Positions 42,401 to 51,953 of a stretch of 64,000 bases of DNA are shown here, in pieces. Within the stretch, counting starts at the first letter, position 1, and the number at the start of each line of letters is the position of its first letter. The notes below the pieces were generated by a model, which made no database searches, had not been told where the DNA came from, and was given only the letters and a program-made list of their open reading frames with translations. Both the position numbers and the translations under genes were made by a program. This DNA is from Porpolomopsis calyptriformis (taxonomy: Eukaryota > Basidiomycota > Agaricomycetes > Agaricales > Hygrophoraceae). The stretch spans positions 2,523,098 to 2,587,097 of the forward strand of contig OX621164.1 in the NCBI GenBank assembly GCA_951640195.1. Reading direction: 5' to 3'.

Positions 42401-42886
42401 GAAGGCAATCATGGTTAAGCGATGAAGATGCCAAGGTTGTGGGAAGCACCGAAGAAGAGATTTTTTTCGATGGTGTGGATACAGCAGAATTCAACAAGGG
42501 TCTTTCCGCAACCACGGAGCGTCCAATCAACGAAGGAACATTACCGTCCGAAACGGGCACGGTGGTTGCGACAGGCTTGAGGTGTGTCCTGTCACCGAAG
42601 TTCTCCTTTTCATCCCCTTTCTTCGGGCCGACGATTACATTTCTCATCAGGGCATCAGAGTGCTTAGAGCCCTTGGGGGGTGAGTGAAGGCCTTTTGTCA
42701 TTTTGGCCTCAAGTTCGTCAATTGCTTGGAGATCATCTTGGCTCAAATCCACGATCTGCCGATCGTAAGTCGGAGAGGAGAGGCGCTGCCTTTTATTAAA
42801 GGACCTGGAAAAAGAAGCTGGAAGAAAAATTCAGGTGAGAGGATTGTCAGATTGAGACGAGGAGGATACATACCAACGCGACGCAT
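39451..42886 (-). CDS. BRCA2: BRCA2/Brh2-type recombination mediator
   Basis: Starts MRRVASFSRSFNKRQRLSSP through a short first intron at 42886. The N-terminal 430 residues are disordered Ser/Pro-rich and include a KFVTPFKSGMKPGER motif like the FxTPFK-type element of fungal BRCA2. The conserved DNA-binding region follows: a helical domain with WVDNHWCLILWKMAG and VMRQLLYRYERELNGG, then OB1 with PMVLCVSNVTWSE, LEVTDGWYRVRARVDAPLAK and VGRKIAVAGARV. Downstream exons continue with a charged segment (FFEDKDGKKHKE) and a second OB-like part ending AWMGREAGSEVYLSTRRDSK at 39451. Brh2 loads Rad51 on single-stranded DNA for homologous repair. I could not confirm a classical BRC repeat for Rad51 by eye. 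Confidence 0.87.
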
Positions 42887-43224
42887 TAAATGAGATGAGA
42901 AACGCGTCGGGTCACGTTAATCGAGGCATTACATAAGTGACGCCAGTGGGCTTTTGTGGGTGAGTTTGATTCCAGCTTGACACCGTTGGGCTCTACGCCA
43001 CTCCGACTCGTCTTTGGTCGCGGCGTTCATTTCAAGTATTGGAGATTCTGAGACGAGAAAGTCCAAAGTTGAGGTAGAAGTTTCATGACTGCATGCTGCC
43101 ATCATCGTGCCTGAGTTTATTCAGAGACCCAAGACAGCCTGGTGCTGAGCACTGAGTACACACTGAGGACTTGCTCTCGCCTTGAATTCCCCCTCCCCAG
43201 ATTGGTACAGGTGATTAAAAAGCT
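42887..43224. other. Divergent promoter region, BRCA2 / coiled-coil gene
   Basis: About 340 bases between two divergent ATGs. It contains ACGCGTCGGGTCACG close to the BRCA2 start; an ACGCGT core is the MluI cell-cycle box bound by MBF-type factors in other fungi, which would suit a recombination gene, but a single site is weak evidence. Otherwise nothing recognised. Confidence 0.35.
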
Positions 43225-45293
43225 ATGAACGGGGCTACCCCCAACCAGCAAAACACGTTCGCTAAATCCAAGCTATCACCTACTGGGACGGCCCCTCCAG
43301 CATCAGCTGCTGCACCCCCAGTACCACCAAACCATCTCCACTCTCCCATGAGCCGCGCAAATCCACCTGGGCATCATCATGCCCCGCAGGTGAACGGATC
43401 CCATTTAAAGGGAAAGAAAAAGAACGATGCACTCTTAGATCCTGCTGCCATGTACGAGAGCCTGAAGAACCGAATTGCAGCGTTGGAGGAGGAAGAAGTC
43501 CTCGAGGAGGAGGAGGAAAGACGAATCGGTGAGTTGGCTGCGCCGTTCCCGATTCTAGTTCGAGTTTACGCTACCTCAGCCGAAGAAGCTCAGAAATCCG
43601 TGAAAGGCATGGAGGAAAACGCCATTCACGCCAAGTACATCGAACTGGTGAGCGAGCTATCGCCTGGCGTAGCTTCTCATAGCACCCACCCTCCACCCCC
43701 ACTTCTAGTTTGCAGAGCTCAAAAGAATGGAGCGAGATTTCGCGAAGGAGAAGCAGAAGTTGGTCAAGGACAAGGACGCTGGTTTGTATTCGCCATTACC
43801 TCTCCTTCCGTAACCACTCGTCTCATCCCGTCCGGGATGAAAGCAAAGAGTCAATTGACAAAAGCGAACCAGACCAAGACCAAGATGGAAAACTTGGCTC
43901 GCGAATTGCAGAAGGCACTTACTTTCGCTTTTCGCTCTCTTATTTCGCTGATTGGGTTGACAGGATAACAAGAGATTGCGGGTGGGTAAAACTTCGGTTA
44001 GTAGGCGATAATACATCTCATAAACACTTCAGGAGGACGGTAAGCGCTTGACCCAAAGCGTTGACGATGCGCAAGATGAGGTACTGCAATACACCTCTAT
44101 GGCACCGTCTTTTCAAAGGCTCAAATTCCGAATTAAAGATTATGCAGATGAAAAACGAGGTAGCCAAAAGAATGGACAAGGCCAAGCTTCAAGAACTCAA
44201 GTATCGTGAAATGCCTGATATCGTTGTCAAAGTTGTCTGCAGGTATCGCGCTGAGCTGTTCTTCAAAATCTCAAGAAGGACCAAACTATCTCGCCTATTC
44301 AACGCGTGGACAGACAGAATGGAGTGTAGAGGTGGAAAGAAGGAAGCGCCATCTGGAGAAGGCGGAAGTAGCCAGATGAACAAGTTCGCCAAGTCGGACG
44401 CTGTGAGCACATGTCCTACAGGGCAAACGGTCTCGGGCCACGCTATGCAATTCATTTTCACGCATAACGGGAGATCGGTCGAGGCAGAACAGACACCAGA
44501 GGAAGTTGGGATGGAGGATGGGGATGATATTCTTGCCGTAGAGTTAATGGACTTGACCGAGGGCCCTGAGGAATGGGTGAGTGTTTTCCACGTTTCTGCC
44601 AGTAATTCTGACGTTCTCTTTTACCAGGACGAACTGGGGGAACCTCGACGGCAGAAATTGAAGAAGTGTTGGGTAGAGGATGTGAATGAGTAAGCTCCCT
44701 ATGCTCTAGCAATCCTCTGTCTCACTCCTTTTTCAGGGCCAAGAGGACGATGCACGAGATTTTTGATGGCGTGTGCGTTTTCGTTTTCGCTGACTGACTG
44801 ACGTCAACATACTCATCCTCAATAGTGTGCGCGAACGGCTGAAAGAAGTACTTCGCCAGTACGAGCTTCGAGAAAGACATTTCGAATGCGTCATCCGTTC
44901 AAAGGAGCTTGAGGTCTTACTCTCTCGGGCTCGCGCCGCCGAACAAAAGCAGCTAGCGGAAAGTCAAAAGACTCACGCAGCGAAAGTACAGGAAGAGGTA
45001 CGCCTCCCGAATTGCTGTGTGTTGCCGCTGTTCTTGTTCAGTTGCTGCTTTCGTGGCAGAATCATCATCTCCGGAAGAAACTAGAGGACGCACAAAACAG
45101 TCAAACTATGCTCATCGACAAATTGATAACTTGTTGTAAAGAGGTACGTTGGATTATGCACTTCATATTCTCAAAGTGACACATTTTTGCTCAGCCCAAT
45201 GCAGAGCGTACGCAACGGTTGTTTGCATCCTTTCGGGAAGAACTGGAGAAGAGGGGGGTAACGAAGGCTACTAAAGGTCCTGCGGGTGGTTGA
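43225..45293 (+). CDS. Taxilin-like coiled-coil protein with embedded SUMO-like domain
   Basis: Twelve exons join in frame to about 481 residues: 43225-43528, 43580-43647, 43709-43781, 43844-43914, 43964-43981, 44033-44080, 44148-44576, 44628-44689, 44737-44772, 44826-44997, 45078-45143, 45195-45293. Residues 1-70 are Pro/Ala-rich. A charged coiled coil follows (ALEEEEVLEEEEERRI; FAELKRMERDFAKEKQKLVK; ENLARELQK; EDGKRLTQSVDDAQDEMKNE), resembling taxilins. The centre resembles a Rad60/SUMO-like beta-grasp: DIVVKVVCRYRAELFFKISR, TKLSRLFNAWTDRM, then after a Gly/Ser loop MQFIFTHNGRSVEAEQTPEE and VGMEDGDDILAVELM. The C-terminal coil reads RERLKEVLRQYELRERHFE, SKELEVLLSRARAAEQKQLA. No C-terminal diglycine processing site follows the SUMO-like domain. 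Intron after 43914 uses a GC donor. Role unknown; taxilins bind syntaxins. Confidence 0.8.
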
Positions 45294-45440
45294 CACCGAG
45301 CCGATGGGACCTATGCGGTTCGTAAATCTGGACTTTATAGCGTTGCGATCTCCATAATGTGTTCATTGTTGGGACTAAGGGGAATACATACAAGACGAGA
45401 GTGGAGTCGGCAAGTCCAAAGTAAAGCCAAAAGTACAACT

Positions 45441-46969
45441 CTAAAGGAGTGTGTCGAATTCCCGGACTTCTTCAACCAAGCCGGATCGAGTGAACGTCTT
45501 GCCTTTGACACACTCCAAACCTTCTCCTGCATAGCTGAGCCTCGGGGACACTTCGATGTCTACGCCTTCCAGTAAGGTTGCCCCGGCTTGCTCTAAAAAG
45601 CTTCTGTGTTGAGCGAGCAAGTCACGGCGGCTGGTCTCAGGATCGTCTGATCCCGTTCCTGAGGCATTTTTCAATGGACTGAACTCGTCCTTTCTTGCCA
45701 CTTCCAAGACGGCGAATTGCTTGGTGTGAGGGAAGACGTCAAAAACGAACATCTCGAGTTTCATCCCGTTGGGCTTTGTTGGCTTTACAATCTCGCCAGC
45801 CTCCAAATCGACGTGGGGAATCTTCTTGCGTGCGATATGAAAAGCTAGCTCGTCCTCGAAAGATTCGACTTTGTTGAGGAAATCAATGGTATAGAAGTGG
45901 TTAGCAATGTTTCCAGCTCTGAAGACCAACTCCCCAGTTTCGGGATCGCGCCTCTCTGCTTGCTCCTTGGATATTTCTGAATACTCAACGACATTATATT
46001 TGTGATCTCGGACTGCCACAACCCCAACAGATTCTGTTGGATAAGATTTGGGTACGACTTTGGCGGCGCAATCAGCCTTCTTGGAGATACAATAACCGAT
46101 GAATACAGGATCTGCGACGCGAACGAGGCAGTTATCGACGCAATATGCGTGGACGTAGAGGATTTTCCGTCTAGCCAAGTCGGCCAGAACAGTATGAGAT
46201 TTGTCAGAGGATAAGGGAGCGCGGGTGGCAGCGTAGAGTCCGCCGTTGCCATCTGGGGCGACAGCAACGCGGGAAGGACTGTCAAGTAAAACCTTCCCGT
46301 CCATCGTAAGACAAGGAAGCGTGCCTGATGGGCACAAGTAAGTCGGAATTGGATTGGGAGAGGAAAGTGAAGAGCACCTTGTTCGAAGAAAATGACATTG
46401 TTGGGATCGAGGCCGAAGTAAGAGTGTTTGGCGAAGAAACTCTCGGTTTCGCGTCTAGTTGGACCGCTGGTCATGACGTACCAGGGAATGACAACCGAAC
46501 CTCTGTCATTTCCGGTGTGGAGTTGTGCTAGGATTTGCAAACGAGATATGCGTTCGGCTTGATATTGAAAAAGGGATTTATGAGATGGTAGTCCAATGTC
46601 GAAGCAGCCTTTGGGGGCCGTGCTCCCGAGCCTGGTACCTTGGCCACCTGCCATGAGAAGAACGCCAACCTGGCCGCGTGCGATGGCCGATAGACCGGTG
46701 TTTGTCCACTCACGCTCCTTCTCTGGGTGTAAGGTGACCGAATCAGATGCATCTTGTGGCAAAGGTTCTATGGGGTGGTCACGATGGACATCGGTAGTTT
46801 CGGCGTTGACGGCTTGGCGATAAATGCGATTAACGCGTTCGATATCGAGAGCATCGAGTTGGTTTGAAAGAGAGCTCTGCTCTTCCTGAGAGATTTTTGA
46901 CCAAAATGTGAGGAGATGTGCTTGATTAGCCGCTTCGTAGCGTTTCTGAAGCCTTTCAAGTGCGATCAT
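45441..46969 (-). CDS. UAP1: UDP-N-acetylglucosamine pyrophosphorylase
   Basis: Makes UDP-GlcNAc from UTP and GlcNAc-1-phosphate, the precursor for chitin and glycosylation. I chose the ATG at 46969 (MIALERLQKRYEAANQAHLL) over an upstream in-frame extension. Sequence marks: the nucleotide loop LLMAGGQGTRLGSTAPKG, FDIGLPSHKSLFQYQAERI, PWYVMTSGPTRRETESFF and NVIFFEQG. An intron (about 46328-46383) then leads to TLPCLTMDGKVLLDSPSRVA, APDGNGGLYAA, ILYVHAYCVDNCLVRVADPV, GVVAVRDHKYNVVEYSEISK, FRAGNIANHFYTIDFL and KPNGMKLEMFVFDVFPHTKQ. Two exons, about 490 residues, normal length. It diverges from a cell-wall glucanase gene with 287 bases between. Confidence 0.96.
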
Positions 46970-47256
46970 TGATAATGGATACGTGACTGTGACTGTGATG
47001 CGTGACACTGAAATTGGCATTCATCGCGAAATTTAAATTTGGCATTAACCTCGACCACCACTCACCATCCAGCACAACCACGCCATCCGGTCCACCCTCA
47101 GTGCTGCCGATGAGCTACGTGGCCATCATTTCGAGTTAAGTATCCCCCCTTCCATTTCCAAATGCACCAATCTCGGTTCCCGAACATAAAACCATGTACT
47201 TCTCGGCTCAAGTCGAATTTCCTTCCAACCATTCTTTCTCCTGACTGTCCCCCAAC

Positions 47257-48975
47257 ATGTCACCCTCTTTTTCCCTCGTCCTACTCTCGTTCATCGTATT
47301 TTGTTCTTACCCGAATGTCACCCTCCAGTATAATTTCCCTTATGGATCAGAGCCCGCACGCGGCGTTAACCTAGGTGGCTGGCTCGTCCTCGAGGTATCC
47401 TAACCAACGACCATCTATTTTTCTCACTCATTTCTCGGATTGCCTCCGTAGCCGTGGATTACACCCAGTCTCTTTGATGACACCGGAAACCTTGAGATCG
47501 TTGACGAGTGGACCTTCTGCCAGTATCAATCTGCACAAACCGCCACCGATGCACTTCAGCATCACTGGGATACTTGGATTACCGAGTCCGATTTCAAAGC
47601 TATTGCATCTGCCGGGTACGTGGATAATCCTATCGCTTTTGTTTTTGCCATCTCTAACGCCACCCACTGTAGACTTAATGTTGTGCGACTTCCAATCGGC
47701 TATTGGGCTTTCGACGTCGGGCCTGGAGAACCTTACATGCGAGGTCAACTGCCTTATTTAATAAAAGCAGTCACCTGGGCATCGAACAACGGCCTCAAGC
47801 TCATCATTGACCTACATGGCGCACCGGGTAACTTTCACACCATTCATTTACCTTCCTCCTTCTAAACACATGACTGACATCAGGAAGCCAAAACGGGTAA
47901 TTTATACTTCTTTTCCTCCCGCCAACCGTGTAACGGACGCATACTCCAGCTTCGATAATTCCGGCCAAAGGAAACCCTTCCCTCAATGGCATTCAAACCA
48001 AACAAACATCGAGAGAACCAATGCGATCATCAAGACCATTGCCTCCATGTTTGCCAACCAATATGACATTGTCCCGATGATCGCCCCTCTAAATGAGTGA
48101 ACCACATTGTCTATTTGTTCTTCATCCCCTCGTTGAAATCCCATTTTTTGTTAGACCAGCAGGCTTTGACGGGCAGGCCGTTCTGGAAGCAGTGCGACAA
48201 TATTGGCTCGACTCCTACGGAAACATCAGGTACTGAATCGGAATTAAGCTCTCATCATCGATTTCATTTCACAAGGTGTATCTGTGCTATTCTCTAGGTA
48301 TCCATACGGAACTTCACAGACAAGTAACACCATCGAGTTGATCCACGATGCGTTTCAGCCTCTGAGCTACTGGAAAGGGTGGCAGACATCTCCCAAGTTC
48401 AATCGAGTCGCAATGGACACCCACATATACCAAGTATTTTCCAATGCGGTAAGCCTATCGTTTCTGCCCCCTTTCTCCTCTCTGATACGATTCTAGAACG
48501 TTGCCATGAGTCAACCCCAACATATTCGTACAGCATGCAATGCTCAGTCCTCTCTTTCTAATTTTGATTTATGGGTTCGTACTACTCTCTTTCCCTCCTC
48601 CCATTACTCATCTTTTCCCTCCGCCCGCCCCAGCTTATTGTTGGCGAGTGGTCGCCAGCAACAACAGACTGTGCCAGATATCTGAATGGCCGCGGGGTCG
48701 GCTCTCGCTACGATGGCACCTATCCTGGCTCAGCGCGCGTCGGGAGCTGTGATGGACTTACAGGTTCCGCCTCAACGTTTAGCTCTAGCTACAAAGACTT
48801 TCTGAGGCGTTTCTGGGAAGCACAAGTCATCTCATACGAGGCAGCTACAAATGGCTGGATCCAGTGGACTTGGAAGGCTGAGAACGCTGATGAGTGGAGC
48901 TATCAAGCTGGCCTTGCCCATGGTTGGATCCCTCAGGATCCCACAAACCACCAATATCCCAACATTTGCAATTGA
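47257..48975 (+). CDS. EXG1: Secreted exo-1,3-beta-glucanase, GH5 family
   Basis: The ATG at 47257 opens a clear signal peptide (MSPSFSLVLLSFIVFCSYPN). Then come YNFPYGSEPARGVNLGGWLV, and after an intron PWITPSLFDDTGN and IVDEWTFCQYQ. Further exons give LNVVRLPIGYWAF, LKLIIDLHGAPGSQNG, PMIAPLNEP with the acid/base Glu, VAMDTHIYQVF, and IVGEWSPATTDCARYLNG with the nucleophile Glu. The C-terminus has WIQWTWKAENADEWSYQAGL and ends NHQYPNICN at 48975. This is the GH5_9 exo-glucanase family acting on cell-wall beta-1,3-glucan in growth, autolysis or nutrition. At least eight short introns. Both catalytic residues are present. Confidence 0.93.
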
Positions 48976-49258
48976 AACATAGGACATGCATTCTTTGTAT
49001 GCAAAGCGTGCAGTAAGCATGTGCCAATGTCTGAATGACAGCCAATCTTCAGTCCCAGCTATTGAGACAGACAGATTAGTAATCTATTCACACTGAGCCA
49101 CCATCTGGCAGCTTTTCATACAGTGTAAAGCAACCTCTTGCAGGCTAAGGCATTTACCCAAATGGTGCACAGGACAGAACGTAAGTTGCACATTCAAAAC
49201 ATATGAATTTCCGCTAAGAGACGCGTACTAGATGGAATAAACTACGATGATGAGAGGG

Positions 49259-51451
49259 CTACAAATGCGGTAGAAAACTAGTCCATGAAACACTCTGAAG
49301 CATGCGGGGAGGTAGCGCCCTCAGCGCGATGAACACCTGGATGAACATAAGAAGTCGAGCGGGAACATACACGTACCGACTCGAAACTGCAAGAACATGA
49401 AAAAACCGTCGAAATCGACGCATAGGTCTCCACAGGATGGTGGTAAATCCATAAATTATCGCAAGGAACCACGGCACGCCCATCATTACAACACAACATG
49501 CGCGCCACGATGTCTGCTCTCTGGGGGTTGGGAAGGGGAAATTCCACGCTATGAAGTGGATCAATGCAAAGGTGAATGAGGCCAACCCTCCAACAAGCAT
49601 CGTAGAAAGTAACTGCCAAGCCGCCAAATTCCCTGCGTAGCACCTGCCAACATGGTGCTCGTTGACTCGCCGATTCCACTCTCCCTCAACAGATATACGT
49701 GCATTCTGGCACAAGAAGATCGGCCAGGTGACATCGTTTCTCCCTTCTGGTCTTAGAGTCTTCACCGCGCTTGGAGATTCAGGGCGACCAGTTTCGACAC
49801 TAGCAGTTTTCGCGTGTTCAAGCGTGCCATCTGTCCCACCCTCTACAGTCTTCTCCTCTTCGCTCCGATCTGGCGTTCCAGCCTTGCTCGAGATCCCTTC
49901 GTGTCCAGGTCCAGTTTCCGCAACGCCACCTACTTTGTTGTTGACCAACGGCGACTGTTTCACCACAATGTCCGAAGATTTTGTGGTATGTGCTTTGGTC
50001 TCCACGGCATCCTTCGTTTTGTCGTCGACCGAATTGATCTCGACAGCGTGAGATGTTTCGTGACGTTTTGGAGGTTTGCCATCTTGTCCGCCTTCCACAC
50101 CTTCCTTCACTTGGTCGCCCAATGTTTCAACGATCCGGGGTAATTTGTGATGTTTGGTATGTGCGCTCTCTGATCCACCTTCCACAGTATCCTTCTCTTG
50201 GTCGTCAATGGGTTCCTTAGCTTCAATAGCTGAGGGTACCTCGTGGCGTTCGGTAGGTGCGCCCTCTGTCTCTCCTTCCTCAGCGCCCTCCACCTCTCCC
50301 ACTACCAACTCCCCCATCTTGACACTACGGGATTCAACCGCGTGTTCTCGTCCATCCTTTACAACATCTTCCTCCTCTCTTTTAGCCGTTTCAGCACTCG
50401 AGGGCTTCTCATTTTCAGGTGCATTGACTTTCACCTCGTCCTCCTGAGCCTCCTTTTTCGAGTCCCCCGATTCAACATCTTTTTTGGTCTGGTCTAGCTC
50501 TTTCATCCGTCCTTTCTCAGTGTGCGAGGTTTCCATTTCTCCTCCCTCCTCCCTTCCCTCCTCATCCTTGGTCGGTCCCGATCGGCCAACAATCTGCTCA
50601 CCCACATTGTTGGTGACCTCCGGATATTCGATGATCGACCTACACTTGGCCAAATCATCCTTGGAAATCTCCTTTTCGAGCGGGACATCGATAGTGCAAC
50701 CGATATTGAGCGGCTTGTTCCACCAGAAAAAGTACGTGAATGTGTTGGTGACTGCAAATGCGACCGTCACCAGCTCGAGTTCCGTGATTTGCAGACCTCG
50801 GATCCAGCGCTCGATGCATTGCATGACAAACCAAACTGTCTGGAGGACTGTAAATCCTTTCGATATCACGTCGCCTTTGCTCTTGTCATGAATCTCTTTC
50901 TCGGTGGTCTTGGGAACCTTGATGTACCCTTTCTTGACAAGGAGGACGAGCTCGTCTGGACTCAGAGGATGGGGTTCGCTCAGAGGACAGTCGTTGGTGC
51001 CAACGAGCATGAATCCTCCCATGCTGACAAAATATCCGTGAGTCTTCGTCCAGCAACCTGAAGATGCTGGAATTGCGGCACAACAGTCAGGTTTGACAAG
51101 AGAAGAAAGACAAGAATCACCTTGGAGCTCCTCTTTCTCCATTAATTCTCTGGCCACAAACCACTGCTGCATTGCCCAAACAATAACCAACTCTGGCGTG
51201 AGCAGTTCATCGAACGCGAGTAATATGCGATTTCGAATACTGTCCCATCTTTTCGGTCCTGGAATATTGGGATGGCCAGCCGCCCAAATACACAACGAGA
51301 TCGTCGTGAGACAGCTCTGGACGATGCTCAAGATCGATCTGTCATTATTCACGTCCACCGCGCCGTAATCGTGGGGATCGAGAGGCGCTGCCTGAGCGCC
51401 AGATAATGCAAGGAAATGGAAATAGAGATAGGTAAGTAGGAAAAATAACAT
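49259..51451 (-). CDS. Membrane protein with long acidic repeat insert
   Basis: An uninterrupted 730-residue frame from the ATG at 51451. It opens with a signal-like hydrophobic segment (LFFLLTYLYFHFLALSGAQA). The conserved-looking part reads FDELLTPELVIVWAMQQWFV, WTKTHGYFVSMGGFML, DKSKGDVISKGFTVLQTVWF, VMQCIERWIRGLQITELELV, FAVTNTFTYFFWWNKPLNI; this combination occurs in an uncharacterised fungal membrane family. Residues about 290-590 are an acidic, Lys/Glu/Thr/Pro-rich insert with imperfect repeats around VEGG and KRHE/KHHK. After the insert two or three hydrophobic helices (STMLVGGLASFTFALIHFIA; VPWFLAIIYGFTTILW) close the protein. No enzymatic motif is seen. Confidence 0.75.
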   Translation of the reverse strand: MLFFLLTYLYFHFLALSGAQAAPLDPHDYGAVDVNNDRSILSIVQSCLTTISLCIWAAGHPNIPGPKRWDSIRNRILLAFDELLTPELVIVWAMQQWFVARELMEKEELQGDSCLSSLVKPDCCAAIPASSGCWTKTHGYFVSMGGFMLVGTNDCPLSEPHPLSPDELVLLVKKGYIKVPKTTEKEIHDKSKGDVISKGFTVLQTVWFVMQCIERWIRGLQITELELVTVAFAVTNTFTYFFWWNKPLNIGCTIDVPLEKEISKDDLAKCRSIIEYPEVTNNVGEQIVGRSGPTKDEEGREEGGEMETSHTEKGRMKELDQTKKDVESGDSKKEAQEDEVKVNAPENEKPSSAETAKREEEDVVKDGREHAVESRSVKMGELVVGEVEGAEEGETEGAPTERHEVPSAIEAKEPIDDQEKDTVEGGSESAHTKHHKLPRIVETLGDQVKEGVEGGQDGKPPKRHETSHAVEINSVDDKTKDAVETKAHTTKSSDIVVKQSPLVNNKVGGVAETGPGHEGISSKAGTPDRSEEEKTVEGGTDGTLEHAKTASVETGRPESPSAVKTLRPEGRNDVTWPIFLCQNARISVEGEWNRRVNEHHVGRCYAGNLAAWQLLSTMLVGGLASFTFALIHFIAWNFPFPTPREQTSWRACCVVMMGVPWFLAIIYGFTTILWRPMRRFRRFFHVLAVSSRYVYVPARLLMFIQVFIALRALPPRMLQSVSWTSFLPHL

Positions 51452-51953
51452 GTCGCTTTACGGTTGCTGTATCGTGTCGACATTTCTTATACGCGATATG
51501 AAAAAAACAAAAGGATTGTTCTAACATACATATACGGAAGAAGGAAACGGAACATATATCCTTACACAGTGGTCAGCGAAGACTCGCCACATGTTTATTG
51601 TGTGTTGTACGTATTTTGTGGGTCCCTATGGCCTTGTATTTTGGTCGTCACTTCGATCACTTTTAGTAACGTAAATGATAGACAGCAGTATTGCTTCCAC
51701 AAATGTTGATGGAAATCATTGATACCCAAGTTGACCAAACTCAGACTACATTCCGTTTTACTGACAAAATTGTGAGAGCAATGGGATCGAGGTCATTATT
51801 TATACCATCTTTGCTTTTTGTACATATCTCAGTGCAAGGTCGGCATCATTAAACGCGTGTTCAGGACAGTTGGGTGGATGGTAGCTATGAGGACGACGAG
51901 CTACAATACATGCAAAAATGGACTAGCCCTTGCGAAAAACAATACCCCTAAGG
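51452..51953. other. Spacer between RPB2 3' end and a membrane-protein promoter
   Basis: About 500 bases, AT-rich on the right. It must contain the 5' leader of the gene starting at 51451 and the 3' UTR of RPB2. No gene, repeat or RNA was recognised. Confidence 0.4.
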
